DNA of 64,000 nt from Reyranella sp. (GTDB lineage: Bacteria; Pseudomonadota; Alphaproteobacteria; Reyranellales; Reyranellaceae), in NCBI RefSeq assembly GCF_004296935.1, contig NZ_SCVH01000021.1, positions 62,001 through 126,000 of the forward strand, in the 5' to 3' direction. Below are positions 1-9,075 of this stretch, one piece after another. The notes beneath the pieces are model-generated. The model was not told where the DNA came from and made no database searches. It saw only the letters and a list, made by a program, of their open reading frames with translations. Numbering within the stretch: the first letter of the stretch is position 1; each line of letters opens with the position of its first letter. A program made the position numbers and the translations under genes.

Positions 1-576
1 GTGGGCCAACCCTACGAGGTTCGCCTCGTGTCGTTCCGTGCGATGAAGGAACCCGCGCATCTGGCGCTTCATCCGTTCGGCCAGATTCCGACCTACGAGG
101 AAGGCGATCTCGCCCTGTTCGAGACAGGAGCGATCGTGCTCCATATCGCCGAGCGCCATGCGGGCCTGTTGCCGTCGGACTCCGATGGCGATGCGAGTGC
201 CCGGGCGCGCGCGATCACCTGGATGTTTGCAGCACTCAGCACGGTGGAGCCGCCGATCCTCGAATTTGCAAACGCCAGGCTTCTGGAGGGCGACAAGCCC
301 TGGAGCAAGGAGCGCCTGCCTCTGGTCGAGGGTCGGGTCCGCGACCGGTTAAAACAACTTTCCGCGCGCCTTGGCCGTGCCGACTGGCTCGATGGCGGGT
401 TCAGCGCCGGCGACCTGATGATGGTGTCGGTGCTGCTCAGGCTGAAACCGTCGGGCATCCTGGACGGAACGCCGAACCTGGCCGCCTACGTCGCCCGCGG
501 CGAAGCGCGGCCCGCCTACCAGCGGGCTTTCGCCGCTCAGTTGGCGGTCAACGCCGGCAAGCCGCCGACCGCGTAG
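1..576 (+). CDS. Glutathione S-transferase family protein (5' partial)
   Basis: The 191 codons visible here start inside the N-terminal thioredoxin-fold domain. The cis-proline segment (QIPTYEEG) and the glutathione-contacting FETGAI stretch lie near residues 28-44 and are followed by an all-helical C-terminal domain. Cytosolic GSTs usually have 200-215 residues and begin with a beta strand carrying the catalytic Ser/Cys/Tyr. That part is missing, so the gene very probably starts upstream of the window and the GTG at base 1 is chance. It would conjugate or reduce an electrophilic substrate with glutathione; the substrate cannot be told. The next gene is 144 bp downstream on the same strand. 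Confidence 0.85.
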   Translation: MGQPYEVRLVSFRAMKEPAHLALHPFGQIPTYEEGDLALFETGAIVLHIAERHAGLLPSDSDGDASARARAITWMFAALSTVEPPILEFANARLLEGDKPWSKERLPLVEGRVRDRLKQLSARLGRADWLDGGFSAGDLMMVSVLLRLKPSGILDGTPNLAAYVARGEARPAYQRAFAAQLAVNAGKPPTA

Positions 577-720
577 TCGAACAGCCGATACGCTCCTGGA
601 GGACGCGGTGAGGATGCGGTTCGCCGGCAGGAGGGCCTTCGCCTGACGAAAAATCCGTGTTGGTTGTCGTGCGGACTTCCATCAGGATGACCTACGCGTT
701 CTCCGCGAAGGGAGCACCTC

Positions 721-1596
721 ATGACCGTCACCATCAAGCCGCTGACGCCCGTCTTCGCCGGCGAAGTGGGCGCGATCGACCTGCGCCAGGTGCACGATCG
801 CGAATCGCTGGAGGCGATCCGCGCCGGCATGGACAAATACGCCGTGCTGGTGTTCCGCGACCAGGATTTCACCAACGAGGAGCAGCTCGACTTCGCCCAG
901 CGTTTCGACGGCACGCTGCATGCCCGCACCTCTTCCTCGGCCATCGGCAGCAACCGCTTCGGCAACGAGGCGATCGCCGACGTCTCCAACGTCGACAAGG
1001 ACGGCAAGATCCGGGACGCCAACAACCGCATGCGCGCCTCCTCGGTCGCCAACCGGCTGTGGCACACCGATGCCTCGTTCGTCGATCCGCCCGGCCGCTA
1101 CTCGATGCTGTCGGCGCGCGTGGTGCCGCCAGTGCGGGCCGATACCGAGTTCGCCGACATGCGCGCGGCCTACGATGCGCTCGACGCGGAGACCCGCGCC
1201 ACGATCGAAGGGCTCAGCGTCTATCACTCCATCGTCTATTCGCGCCACGTGCTCGGCTTCGACTTCAGCCCGGACGAGGCCGACAAGCTGAAAGGCGCGG
1301 TCCATCCGCTGGTGCGCACCATCCCCACCTCGGGCCGCCGCGCGCTTTATCTCGCCTCGCACGCCGCCCATGTCGAGGGCTGGCCGGTGCCGGAGGGAAG
1401 GCTCTTGCTGCGCGACCTCAGCGACCATGCCACGCAGCCGCATTTCCTCTATCGCCACGCCTGGCGGCCGCATGATTTCGTGATCTGGGACAATCGCTGC
1501 ACCATGCATCGCGCCCGGCCGTTCGACGACAAGACCCACCGCCGCGAACTGCGCCGCACCACGACGCTCGACCTGCCGCTGCCTGTTTCGGCTTAG
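721..1596 (+). CDS. TauD/TfdA family alpha-ketoglutarate-dependent dioxygenase
   Basis: A 291-residue Fe(II)/2-oxoglutarate dioxygenase. The facial triad is visible as H115-x-D117 in the LWHTDASF motif and the distal His at about residue 263 (WDNRCTMHRA). An Arg-rich stretch ten or so residues later would bind the 2-oxoglutarate carboxylate. Length and layout match TfdA/TauD enzymes that hydroxylate aryloxyalkanoates or sulfonates. The substrate is unknown and no sulfonate or herbicide pathway gene is adjacent. The ATG is preceded by AAGGGAG at suitable spacing. It stands alone, with the VOC gene convergent downstream. Confidence 0.9.
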   Translation: MTVTIKPLTPVFAGEVGAIDLRQVHDRESLEAIRAGMDKYAVLVFRDQDFTNEEQLDFAQRFDGTLHARTSSSAIGSNRFGNEAIADVSNVDKDGKIRDANNRMRASSVANRLWHTDASFVDPPGRYSMLSARVVPPVRADTEFADMRAAYDALDAETRATIEGLSVYHSIVYSRHVLGFDFSPDEADKLKGAVHPLVRTIPTSGRRALYLASHAAHVEGWPVPEGRLLLRDLSDHATQPHFLYRHAWRPHDFVIWDNRCTMHRARPFDDKTHRRELRRTTTLDLPLPVSA

Positions 1597-1601
1597 GTGT
1601 C

Positions 1602-2006
1602 TCAAGCTGCTCGATCGGTCGCCGTGCAGAAAAGCGCCAGCTTGTTGCCCAGCGGATCGCGCAGATAAGCCACGAAGAAGTTCTTGCTGTACCGGGCGCG
1701 GAAGCCCGGCGCGCCTTCGTCGGTGCCGCCCGCCGCAATGCCGGCGTCGTGCAGGGCGCGAACCTGGGCATGGCTCGGCACCCGAAAGGCGATCATCGAG
1801 CCGTTGCCGACCGTGGCCTCCCGCCCATCGTAGGGCTTCGTGACATAGACGGTGGGACTGTTGAAGCGATCGGGAACGTCGGGGAGCGTGTAAGTCACCG
1901 CGTCCTTCTGCTCGGCCTTCTCATAGCCCAGCGGCACAAGGACCGCCGTATAGAACCGCTCCGAGCGCGGAATATCGTTCGCACCGACATTTATATAACT
2001 CAGCAT
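1602..2006 (-). CDS. VOC family (glyoxalase/dioxygenase-fold) protein
   Basis: A 134-residue protein with the vicinal oxygen chelate pattern: a beta strand (MLSYINVGANDI) followed by the RSERFYTAVL helix, then a second half ending with a YFVAYLRDPLGNKLALF-type strand seen in glyoxalase/bleomycin-resistance folds. One VOC module of this size usually dimerises. Typical roles are glyoxalase, fosfomycin/bleomycin resistance or isomerase; none can be assigned. It lies 21 bp downstream of the GlcG-like gene on the same strand, so the two are probably co-transcribed. It converges with the TauD gene with only 5 bp between stops. Confidence 0.85.
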   Translation of the reverse strand: MLSYINVGANDIPRSERFYTAVLVPLGYEKAEQKDAVTYTLPDVPDRFNSPTVYVTKPYDGREATVGNGSMIAFRVPSHAQVRALHDAGIAAGGTDEGAPGFRARYSKNFFVAYLRDPLGNKLALFCTATDRAA

Positions 2007-2027
2007 CGCTTTCTCCGTGAAGCAACG

Positions 2028-2423
2028 TCAGAGCTTTTCGACCCCGGCGCGGGCGCAATCCTCGTCTTCCTGTGCGGTCCCGCCGCCGACGCCGCAGGCG
2101 CCGATCAGGACACCCTGGCGGAAGATCGGCACGGCGCCCTGGCCATAGAACATGTGGTTGCCTTCGGCCGCGGCGATGCCGCGCAAGGTCGGATGGTCGG
2201 CACGCGGCGTCAGATCGCCACTGGGGCGTCCGAAGGCGGCCGAGGCCATGGCCTTGCCCTGGCTGCCGAAGGAGCCGGCCCACATGGCGCCATCCATGCG
2301 CTGGAAGGCAAGGAGCCGTCCGCCGGCGTCGCACACGGCGATGTTCATCTTCGCGCCAATCTGGTTGGCCTTCTCGATGGCGCCTTCGATCACGCGATTG
2401 GCATCCGCGAGCGTGAGGGTCAT
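2028..2423 (-). CDS. GlcG/HbpS-like heme-binding family protein
   Basis: A 131-residue protein of the GlcG/HbpS family (DUF336). It has the N-terminal helix (LADANRVIEGAIEKANQIG), the strand AVCDAGGRLLAFQRMDGA and a Gly-rich C-terminal part (GACGVGGG) typical of these small alpha/beta proteins. Homologues bind heme or accompany glycolate or other oxidoreductase genes; the biochemical role is generally unproven. It is transcribed just before the VOC gene. Upstream on the same strand lies a remnant of an MFS transporter 3' end, so it may once have followed a transporter gene. Confidence 0.85.
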   Translation of the reverse strand: MTLTLADANRVIEGAIEKANQIGAKMNIAVCDAGGRLLAFQRMDGAMWAGSFGSQGKAMASAAFGRPSGDLTPRADHPTLRGIAAAEGNHMFYGQGAVPIFRQGVLIGACGVGGGTAQEDEDCARAGVEKL

Positions 2424-2480
2424 GAGGTCGGTCCTTTTCTTCCTTCTGGGCCTTTCCGGTCGGCAGGCAAATATGCTCTG

Positions 2481-2684
2481 TCAGCCGCCGTCGCGCCAAC
2501 CGCGTCGCGGCATCGTGAGCGCCATCGCCATGCCGGCGATGTTGGCGAAGGCTGCGATCAGCACCGCGGTGCCGTACGCGCGGGTGATGTCGAACAGGTA
2601 GCCGGCCAGGACGGGCAGGCTGATGGCAGCCAGGCACCAGGCGACGTGGGTTCGCCCGGCGACAGGCCCGTAGTCGGCGGGCCG
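2481..2684 (-). pseudogene. 3'-terminal remnant of an MFS transporter gene (copy A)
   Basis: Read on the minus strand, these 204 bp encode the last 67 residues and stop codon of an MFS permease. Of these residues, 60 match the C-terminus of the intact MFS gene at 7840-9075. The frame is open, but similarity stops abruptly at 2684 and an in-frame TAG lies directly before it. There is no start and no room for the rest of the gene, so it is a fragment. It sits between the GlcG-like gene and the cyclase gene and has the same orientation as the other two copies. Confidence 0.85.
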
Positions 2685-2806
2685 CTATAGTCAGCCCTCT
2701 GCCAGAGCACGGCTCAGCCGGTCCTTGGCGGACATCATCATGGGCAATCGCTGCCAGTTCCTGTGTTAAAGTTGTCTCCTCTCTGCGCGGATGGATGAGG
2801 CTCTTG

Positions 2807-5800
2807 ATGGGCTGCGCTGGCTGTGGTTACGAGCTTTTGGCGGAATTCACTTTCTGCCCTCGCTGCGGTCGCCCGAAGTCGGCGCCGGCGTTGGAGCCAG
2901 CAAAGCCCGCAACGAGTGAGAAGAATCGGCAGACCGATGCCGACCGACGGCAGGTGACCGTTCTGTTTGCCGACCTCTGCGGCTTCACCTCACTCTCCGA
3001 ACGTCTTGATCCCGAAGAGGTTCGCGCTTTCCAAACCGTATTGTTCCAGTCGCTTGGTCAGGCGATCACCCGTTATGGCGGTTTTGTCGTCAAGTACCTC
3101 GGGGACGCCGTCTTGGCCATCTTCGGCGCGCCGGTCGCTTCCGAAGACGATCCCCAGCGTGCTCTCGAGGCGGCGCTGGACATGCTGGAGCGCGCAGCAG
3201 CGCTGAACGATCCTTGGGCAGCGCGGCTCGGTCAGCCGGTGACCCTGCATATCTCCGTGCACACCGGGCCTGTCGTGGCCGGCAGCCTGGGTGATGGGGA
3301 GGGCGCCGCATATGATGTAACGGGGGACGCCGTGAATACGGCCTCCCGCCTTCTCGGCGCTGCAGTTCCTGGGGCCATCTTGGTCGCGGCCTCTACCCAT
3401 GCTCTGACGCGGCATCGCTTCGAGTTCGAGCCCGCCGGCGAGGTCAGCTTGCGCGGCAAAGCCGAGCCGATAGTCGTCCATCGGCTGCTGGGCGCGTCGG
3501 CCGAACCGCAGTCCGCGCGCGGCCTGGCCGTCCACGGGCTCGACTCTCCCCTGGTGGGACGCACCAAGGAACTGGACCAGCTCCTCTCGGCCTTCGATCG
3601 CATGCAGAGCGGCCGCGCCCAGAGCGTGAGCCTCGCCGGCGAAGCGGGCACCGGCAAATCTCGCCTCGTCGGGGAGTTCCTGACGCAGCTCGGAATGCGC
3701 GGCGAGTTGGACCGCACGATCGTACGGCGGGTGAATTGCTCGTCGCTGGGTGAGCCGACATATGGCGTGTTCGCCGCGTTGTTCCGCGAAGGCTACGACG
3801 TCAAACCCGACGACTCGCTCGATGTGGCGCGGCAGAAACTTGCCGCGGGCCTGAGCGCGCTCGGCGCGCATCCCGAGATGGTCCAGGCGACGGCGCCGGT
3901 CCTGGGCTATCTGCTCGGCGTCGAGGAGGCGGGTCCACCCGACGTCGATCCCGAGCAGCTCAAGCGCCAGATCGTGTTTGTCGGCCGCACCTTGATCGAG
4001 CGCCGCCTCGAGCGGGGACCGCTGCTGATCATCGTCGACGATTTCCACTGGGCCGACGCGGCCTCGATCGACCTGCTGCGGGCCGTCGCCGATCACCTGG
4101 CGGCGCGTTCCCTTATGATGGTGTTTGCGCATCGCCCGGACTGCCGTTTGCCGGCCATAGACGGCTTCGCGCAAACCGCCATCCGGCTTGCCGCACTTTC
4201 CCTGGGTGAAACGCAGGACTTCCTCAGCGGCCTGTTCGGCCCGGCGGCGGACCCGGACTTCGTCCGGATCCGCGACCTCATCGCGATGCGGGCTGGAGGC
4301 AATCCGCTGTTCGTCGAAGAGATGGTCCGCAGCCTCGTGACCTCGGGCGCGCTCGTTCGTGATGGCGATCGATGGAGATGCGCCGCAGGCAGCGAGACGG
4401 CGAACATCCCGACGACACTCCAAGGCCTGCTGCTGTCGCGCGTCGACAAGCTTTCCGTCGCCGCGAGGCGCGTGCTGCAGGCGGCGGCCGTGCTCGGAAT
4501 GACATTCGACGAAGCGATGCTGCGGGCAATCGCTGACGATGTGGCGGCGCCTCTCGGGTATCTGGTCGAGTCCGACTTCGTGCGCGACATCGGTCAGGAC
4601 CACGACGGCCGTCGTTATCGCTTTACACACGCTCTCGTCCATGAAGTCGTCTATGAGAATCTGCTCCTGTCGCACCGCAGCGAGCTGCACGAACGTGCTG
4701 CCCGCGCGCTCGAACGCACCGTGGGCCCATCGCCGTCGCGGCTGAGCGATCTCGAGGCGCTCGGCCATCACTGGAGCTTTACGTCGGACAGCACAAAGGC
4801 CGCGCGCTACCTGGTGACCGCGGGTGATCGCGCGCGCGCCGTGTATGCCAACGAAGACGCCATCCGGCACTACGAACGGGCCTTGCGCACGCTTGCATCC
4901 TGCCTGGATTGCGGCAACCAGATCCGTCTCGTGCGCGAGCGGCTGGCCGATGTTTTCGCTCTCATCGGACGGCATGCCGACGCACTGGCCCACTACGAGG
5001 CTGTCTGCGGGGAACTCGAGGCGGCAAAAGACCAGGCAGGCGCCGCACGGCTTCATCGCAAGATCGGTGGGCTGTACTGGGAGGCCGGCCAACGCGAGCG
5101 GGCCAGCGCCTGCTTTGCGGCCGGCATCGGGCAGCTTGGCGAGGACGAGCATCCCATCGAGCGCGCGCACCTCTACCAGGAGATCGGTCGGCTGGCTTTC
5201 CGCGCCGGCGACAATGCCGATGCCATCGCCTGGGCGGAGCGGGCGCTTGCCGAAGTGGCGAAGAAGCACGCCGATTTCGAAACCGAGGAGGGCACCAGGG
5301 AAAAAGCCATGCTGCAGGCGCAGGCCTACAACACTCTGGGCGTGGCTCTGGCGCGGACAGACCAGCTTCACGAGGCGGTCGATCGGATCCTGCAAAGCAT
5401 CAGTCTCGCCCAGGCGCACGATCTCCTGCAGGCGACCTGCCGCGGCTACACCAACCTCAGCGTTCTCTACAGCTCCCTCGACCCGCAGCGCAGCATCGAA
5501 ACGTGTCTCAAGGGGTTGGAGATTGCCAAGAAAGTCGGCGATCTGGCCTTTCAGTCACGGCTCTACGCCAACCTCGCGGTCGCCTATTGCGCGCTGACCG
5601 ATCGGTGCGAGGCCGAAGGCATCGAGGCGGCGGAAACGGCGATCGATCTCGACCGTCGGTTGGGGCTAGTCGACCATCTCGCGGTGCCCCTGATCGTCCT
5701 TGGACAGATCCGGCAATGTCATGGCGATCAAACGCTTGCCCTTGCCTCCTATCAGGAGGCGCTGGCGCTGGCCGAGCGAGTTGGCGAGCCGCAGCTCCTA

Positions 5801-5947
5801 TTCCCTTGCTACGATGGCCTTGCTACGCTTCATCTCGATGCCGGCAACGAAGCAATGGCTGAACTTTACTTCGCGAAGGCCAAGCAGGTGTGTGAACGAG
5901 CTGGCGTGGAGCCGGACGCGCTGCTGGTTTTGCCGTTTCTCTGTTAG
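2807..5947 (+). CDS. Class III adenylate/guanylate cyclase with zinc ribbon, AAA ATPase and TPR domains
   Basis: A soluble 1046-residue signalling protein. Residues 2-23 form a zinc ribbon (CAGC then CPRC). Residues 46-230 are a class III cyclase domain with metal-binding Asp56 (LFADLCGF) and a second Asp in KYLGDAVL; the YDVTGDAVNTASRL motif supplies the transition-state Asn and Arg. The Lys and Asp at the base-recognition positions favour adenylate cyclase. Walker A (GEAGTGKS) is near residue 280 and Walker B (IIVDDFHWAD) near 405. The C-terminal 400 residues are TPR-like helices. This layout matches the widespread 'AAA family ATPase/adenylate cyclase' receptors. The start at 2807 is preferred over the ATG at 2795 because GAGG lies six bases before it. 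Confidence 0.93.
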   Translation: MGCAGCGYELLAEFTFCPRCGRPKSAPALEPAKPATSEKNRQTDADRRQVTVLFADLCGFTSLSERLDPEEVRAFQTVLFQSLGQAITRYGGFVVKYLGDAVLAIFGAPVASEDDPQRALEAALDMLERAAALNDPWAARLGQPVTLHISVHTGPVVAGSLGDGEGAAYDVTGDAVNTASRLLGAAVPGAILVAASTHALTRHRFEFEPAGEVSLRGKAEPIVVHRLLGASAEPQSARGLAVHGLDSPLVGRTKELDQLLSAFDRMQSGRAQSVSLAGEAGTGKSRLVGEFLTQLGMRGELDRTIVRRVNCSSLGEPTYGVFAALFREGYDVKPDDSLDVARQKLAAGLSALGAHPEMVQATAPVLGYLLGVEEAGPPDVDPEQLKRQIVFVGRTLIERRLERGPLLIIVDDFHWADAASIDLLRAVADHLAARSLMMVFAHRPDCRLPAIDGFAQTAIRLAALSLGETQDFLSGLFGPAADPDFVRIRDLIAMRAGGNPLFVEEMVRSLVTSGALVRDGDRWRCAAGSETANIPTTLQGLLLSRVDKLSVAARRVLQAAAVLGMTFDEAMLRAIADDVAAPLGYLVESDFVRDIGQDHDGRRYRFTHALVHEVVYENLLLSHRSELHERAARALERTVGPSPSRLSDLEALGHHWSFTSDSTKAARYLVTAGDRARAVYANEDAIRHYERALRTLASCLDCGNQIRLVRERLADVFALIGRHADALAHYEAVCGELEAAKDQAGAARLHRKIGGLYWEAGQRERASACFAAGIGQLGEDEHPIERAHLYQEIGRLAFRAGDNADAIAWAERALAEVAKKHADFETEEGTREKAMLQAQAYNTLGVALARTDQLHEAVDRILQSISLAQAHDLLQATCRGYTNLSVLYSSLDPQRSIETCLKGLEIAKKVGDLAFQSRLYANLAVAYCALTDRCEAEGIEAAETAIDLDRRLGLVDHLAVPLIVLGQIRQCHGDQTLALASYQEALALAERVGEPQLLFPCYDGLATLHLDAGNEAMAELYFAKAKQVCERAGVEPDALLVLPFLC

Positions 5948-5983
5948 TATTTCAATTTGGCCGACGGTAGACGGAGGTTTCAC

Positions 5984-6640
5984 ATGACCGCCACCACCCC
6001 ATCGCCATCAACCGCTTCTCCCGGCGCGAAGGCGCCTGAGTTCGCGCTTCCGGCCGTCGATGGAACGGGGACCATTTCGCTGGAAGATTATCGCGGCAGG
6101 AGCCCGCTGTTCCTTGCCCTGTTCGTCGGCCTGTGGTGTCCCTTTTGCCGCCGGTCGATTGCCCAGATGGCCACGATCGAGCCGGCGCTCAAAGAGGCGG
6201 GCGTCGAAACGCTGTGTGTGGTGGCTACGCCGCCTGAGAATGCCCGACTCTATTTCAAGTATCGGCCGACGCGCCTGAGACTGGCAGCCGATCCCGCCCT
6301 CAATACCCACCGCGCCTACGGCGTACCCAAACCCGCTCCAACGCCTGAGCTGATGAAGGAGCTCGAAGAAATACGCATCAATCCGGATGGCATGTTCCCC
6401 AGGCCGCTGCCGGTCCAAGAGGCGGCAGCCACGGTCGGAAAGATGGATGGCTATGCCGACAACCAGACGGATCAGACCGATATGGAACGCCAGTGGCCGC
6501 AGCTAAAGGGCCAATTCCTGATCGACCGCGACGGCACGATCCGCTGGGCCAACATCGAATGCGCCGAAGGCTTAGCCGGTCTCGGAAAATTCCCCTCGCG
6601 CGACGAGATTCTGAGCGCGGCTCGGGCGCTGGGTGCCTAG
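5984..6640 (+). CDS. Peroxiredoxin-like (AhpC/TSA, redoxin) protein
   Basis: A 218-residue thioredoxin-fold protein. The redoxin core holds a C52-P-F-C55 motif after the ALFVGLW strand, the position of the peroxidatic or resolving Cys pair in redoxins of the AhpC/TSA superfamily. A longer loop (residues 110-160) precedes the final strand (FLIDRDGTIRWANIE). It probably reduces peroxides or protein disulfides in the cytosol; no signal peptide is present. The start is set by GGAGG seven bases before the ATG. It begins 36 bp after the cyclase gene on the same strand, so the two could be co-transcribed. Confidence 0.85.
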   Translation: MTATTPSPSTASPGAKAPEFALPAVDGTGTISLEDYRGRSPLFLALFVGLWCPFCRRSIAQMATIEPALKEAGVETLCVVATPPENARLYFKYRPTRLRLAADPALNTHRAYGVPKPAPTPELMKELEEIRINPDGMFPRPLPVQEAAATVGKMDGYADNQTDQTDMERQWPQLKGQFLIDRDGTIRWANIECAEGLAGLGKFPSRDEILSAARALGA

Positions 6641-6689
6641 CCCATACAAAATTGGGCAAAAGCCAGAGACCGTTGGATATCAGTTTCCT

Positions 6690-6761
6690 CCCTCCCGCCC
6701 ACCGCTTCGCGGCATCGTGAGGGCCATCGCCATGCCGGCGATGTTGGGCACCGGCGGCGAT
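6690..6761 (-). pseudogene. Short degenerate remnant of the MFS 3' end (copy B)
   Basis: These 72 bp match the terminal part of the MFS gene at 7840-9075, from its C-terminal codons through the NIAGMAMALTMPR coding stretch. A one-base insertion (GTTGGGCACC here against GTTGGCACC in the intact gene) breaks the frame. The copy has the same orientation as copy A and the intact gene. It sits six bases from the stop codon of the ABC receptor gene, so that gene is bracketed by direct repeats of the MFS tail. Confidence 0.8.
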
Positions 6762-6766
6762 CCCAG

Positions 6767-7750
6767 TTATTCGATTATCTCATCGGCGCGTGCGAGCAAG
6801 GTCGGCGGCACGGTGAGGCCGAGCGCCTTCGCGGACTTCAGGTTGACGATAAGCTCGAACTGCGTCGGCTGCTCGATCGGCAGGTCGGCCGGCTTGGCGC
6901 CCCTGAGGACCTTGTCGACGTAGGCGGCGGCGCGACGATGCTGCAAGGCCGAAACCGGTTGATAGCTCATCAGGCCACCAGCCTCGGCTATGACTCTCAG
7001 GTGGTACACGCCCGGCAGTTTATGGCGCGCCGCCAGCTCCGCCAGACGGGCGCGGTTGACCGCGAATATGCTCTCGCCGGTGTTGATCACTCCTTCGGCG
7101 CGTTCTTTCACTCCCGCTTCGAACGTAGCGGGAAGATCGCCGGGAGTTCGAATATCTCGGATTTGCAACTTTATGCCGAGCGAGCGGGCCGCCTCTTCAA
7201 GGGCTTTCACCGAGGATGCCGCAACCGGGTCGGACAAATGCGTCAGCACGAGCACACGCGAGATTTGCGGCACGAGCTCCCTCAGCAACTCCAGCCGCTT
7301 GACGGCGAGTGCGGGAAACATCTGGGACAGCCCGGTGACGTTTCCGCCGGGACGGGCAAGGCTGTCGACCAGGCCGGTCCCCACAGGATCGCCAAGGCCG
7401 ATCATGACGATCGGGATGGTCTGCGTCGCGCTCTTCGCGACCAGAGTGGCCGGAGTCGTCGATGTCGCTATGACATCGGCGCCAAGGCGCACGCATTCAG
7501 CGGCAAGGGCCGAATAGCGTTCGGCCTGACCATCGGCGGTCAGATAGTCGATGAGTATCGATTGCCCCTGGACATATCCCAGATCGCGCAATCCCTCGAA
7601 GAATGCGCCAAATCTCGTCGACTGCAATGATCCGGGATCGAATGTCAGGAAACAGAGCCTCGGAAGTTTTTTCGGCTGCTGTGCGCGCGCAGCGATCGGC
7701 CAAGCCACAGCGGCTCCGCCGAGCAAGGTGACAAAATCGCGCCGTCTCAT
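6767..7750 (-). CDS. ABC transporter substrate-binding protein (ABC_sub_bind family)
   Basis: A 327-residue periplasmic receptor. The start MRRRDFVTLLGGAAVAWPIA is an RR-containing signal peptide ending near ARAQQ, possibly Tat-dependent. The body matches the ABC_sub_bind (COG2984, TrpX-like) family: GLRDLGYVQGQ, AECVRLGADVIATSTTPA and a PGGNVTGLSQ motif. The family is often found as orphan receptors in Bradyrhizobium-type genomes. No permease or ATPase gene is next to it, so the ligand (aromatic amino acid or other small molecule) is unknown. It lies between two direct repeats of the MFS 3' end. Confidence 0.88.
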   Translation of the reverse strand: MRRRDFVTLLGGAAVAWPIAARAQQPKKLPRLCFLTFDPGSLQSTRFGAFFEGLRDLGYVQGQSILIDYLTADGQAERYSALAAECVRLGADVIATSTTPATLVAKSATQTIPIVMIGLGDPVGTGLVDSLARPGGNVTGLSQMFPALAVKRLELLRELVPQISRVLVLTHLSDPVAASSVKALEEAARSLGIKLQIRDIRTPGDLPATFEAGVKERAEGVINTGESIFAVNRARLAELAARHKLPGVYHLRVIAEAGGLMSYQPVSALQHRRAAAYVDKVLRGAKPADLPIEQPTQFELIVNLKSAKALGLTVPPTLLARADEIIE

Positions 7751-7839
7751 GTGCCCACTCTTCCAGTGGTTCAGGACCACGTCCAGTCTGGCTCAGAATT
7801 TGGTCGATCAAATCAAAAAAGGCGAGCCCAGCAGAGCGG

Positions 7840-9075
7840 TCAGCCGCCCTCCCGCCAACCGCGTCGCGGCATCGTGAGGGCCATCGCCATGCCGGCGATG
7901 TTGGCACCGGCGGCGATCAGCACCGCGGTGCTGTACTCGCGGGTGATGTCGAACAGGTAGCCGGCCAGGACGGGCAGGCTGACGGCGGCCAGGCACCAGG
8001 CGACGTAGGTGCGCCCGGCGACGCGGCCATAGTCGGCGGGCCGCCAGTAGAGGCCGATCCCGCCGGCGGTGGCGCCGGAGACGAAGCCGTAGCCGAGGCC
8101 GATCATCCCCAGCCCCACGAACGCGGTGAGAGGCGAGGGCAGGAGCGTGAGCAGCAGCCCGCCGCCCAGCGCCAGCCCGTGCGCCGCGCACATCACGTAG
8201 GGCACCGCGAAGCGATCGACCAGCCAGCCGCCGCTGATGCGCGCGGCCGCGATCGCGCCGGTGATGCCGGTCGTGGCCGCCACCGCCAGGGCTGCCGCCC
8301 CGCCATAGGCGGCTACGATCTCGCGCGCCTGGCTCAGCACCATCAGCCCGGCCGAGGCGGCGAGGAAGAAGGTCGCCGAGAGCTTGTAGAAGGTCGGGCC
8401 CAGGATCGCCGGGCCCGTCGCCGGCCCCGTTGTCGTACTGCCAGTCGCCGCGGGGGCGACCAGCCGCGCCCCGCCATGCCGGGCGAGCAGCGCCGCCGCG
8501 ATGCCGCACGCCACCAGAACGGCCGCCAGCCCCCAGAGCGTCGTGCGCCAGCCGTAGGCTTCATTGCAGGCATGGAAGAGGGGCGTCGCGATCATGGCGC
8601 CCAACGGGTAGAGGCTGACGATGTAGCCGTTCACCAGCCCCTGGCGCCGCCGCACCAGCATGTTCACGCCCTGCTGCAGCAGGATGTAGGTCACGCCGCC
8701 GCCGGTGCCGAACACGACGCCGTAGCCCAGCAGCAATTGCGTGAGCCCCGACGCCGTCGCCGCCATCGCGATGCCGCCGGCGGCGACCAGCGCGCTCGCC
8801 AGCACGAGGACCGGTGCGGGGGCCACGCGATAGAGGAAGGCGGCGCCGACCGAGCCCACGGTGAAGCCTACCGTACACAGGCCGAAGACGAGCGACAGCG
8901 CCGAGCGCGGGATGGCCAGCTCCTGCTCGATGGGGCGCAGCAGCACGCTGAAGGAGTAGACCGATCCCAGGGGCAGGTTCATCAGCGTCGCCGCCAGCAG
9001 CGCCGCCCACAGGCGCTCGGCTCGGACGGGGAGGGCGGGCGTGGCAACGGACATTGCCCGACCCTCGACCGCCAC
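7840..9075 (-). CDS. MFS transporter
   Basis: A 411-residue major facilitator with twelve predicted membrane segments. The first helix has LPLGSVYSFSVLLRPIEQEL, which resembles oxalate/formate antiporter-type (OFA) permeases, and the last segments are followed by the short tail RRGWREGG. An internal start at MSVATPALPV is possible. The substrate is not determinable; OFA relatives move monocarboxylates. The gene is divergent from the HpaI-type aldolase 120 bp away, which fits a carboxylate substrate but does not prove it. Its 3' end is duplicated twice downstream. Confidence 0.88.
   Translation of the reverse strand: MAVEGRAMSVATPALPVRAERLWAALLAATLMNLPLGSVYSFSVLLRPIEQELAIPRSALSLVFGLCTVGFTVGSVGAAFLYRVAPAPVLVLASALVAAGGIAMAATASGLTQLLLGYGVVFGTGGGVTYILLQQGVNMLVRRRQGLVNGYIVSLYPLGAMIATPLFHACNEAYGWRTTLWGLAAVLVACGIAAALLARHGGARLVAPAATGSTTTGPATGPAILGPTFYKLSATFFLAASAGLMVLSQAREIVAAYGGAAALAVAATTGITGAIAAARISGGWLVDRFAVPYVMCAAHGLALGGGLLLTLLPSPLTAFVGLGMIGLGYGFVSGATAGGIGLYWRPADYGRVAGRTYVAWCLAAVSLPVLAGYLFDITREYSTAVLIAAGANIAGMAMALTMPRRGWREGG

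Noticed and set aside
2990..5419. 809-codon open frame antisense to the cyclase gene
   Set aside because: It is a mirror of GC-rich codons in the real gene, has low-complexity composition and no ribosome binding site, and the plus strand holds a complete multi-domain protein.
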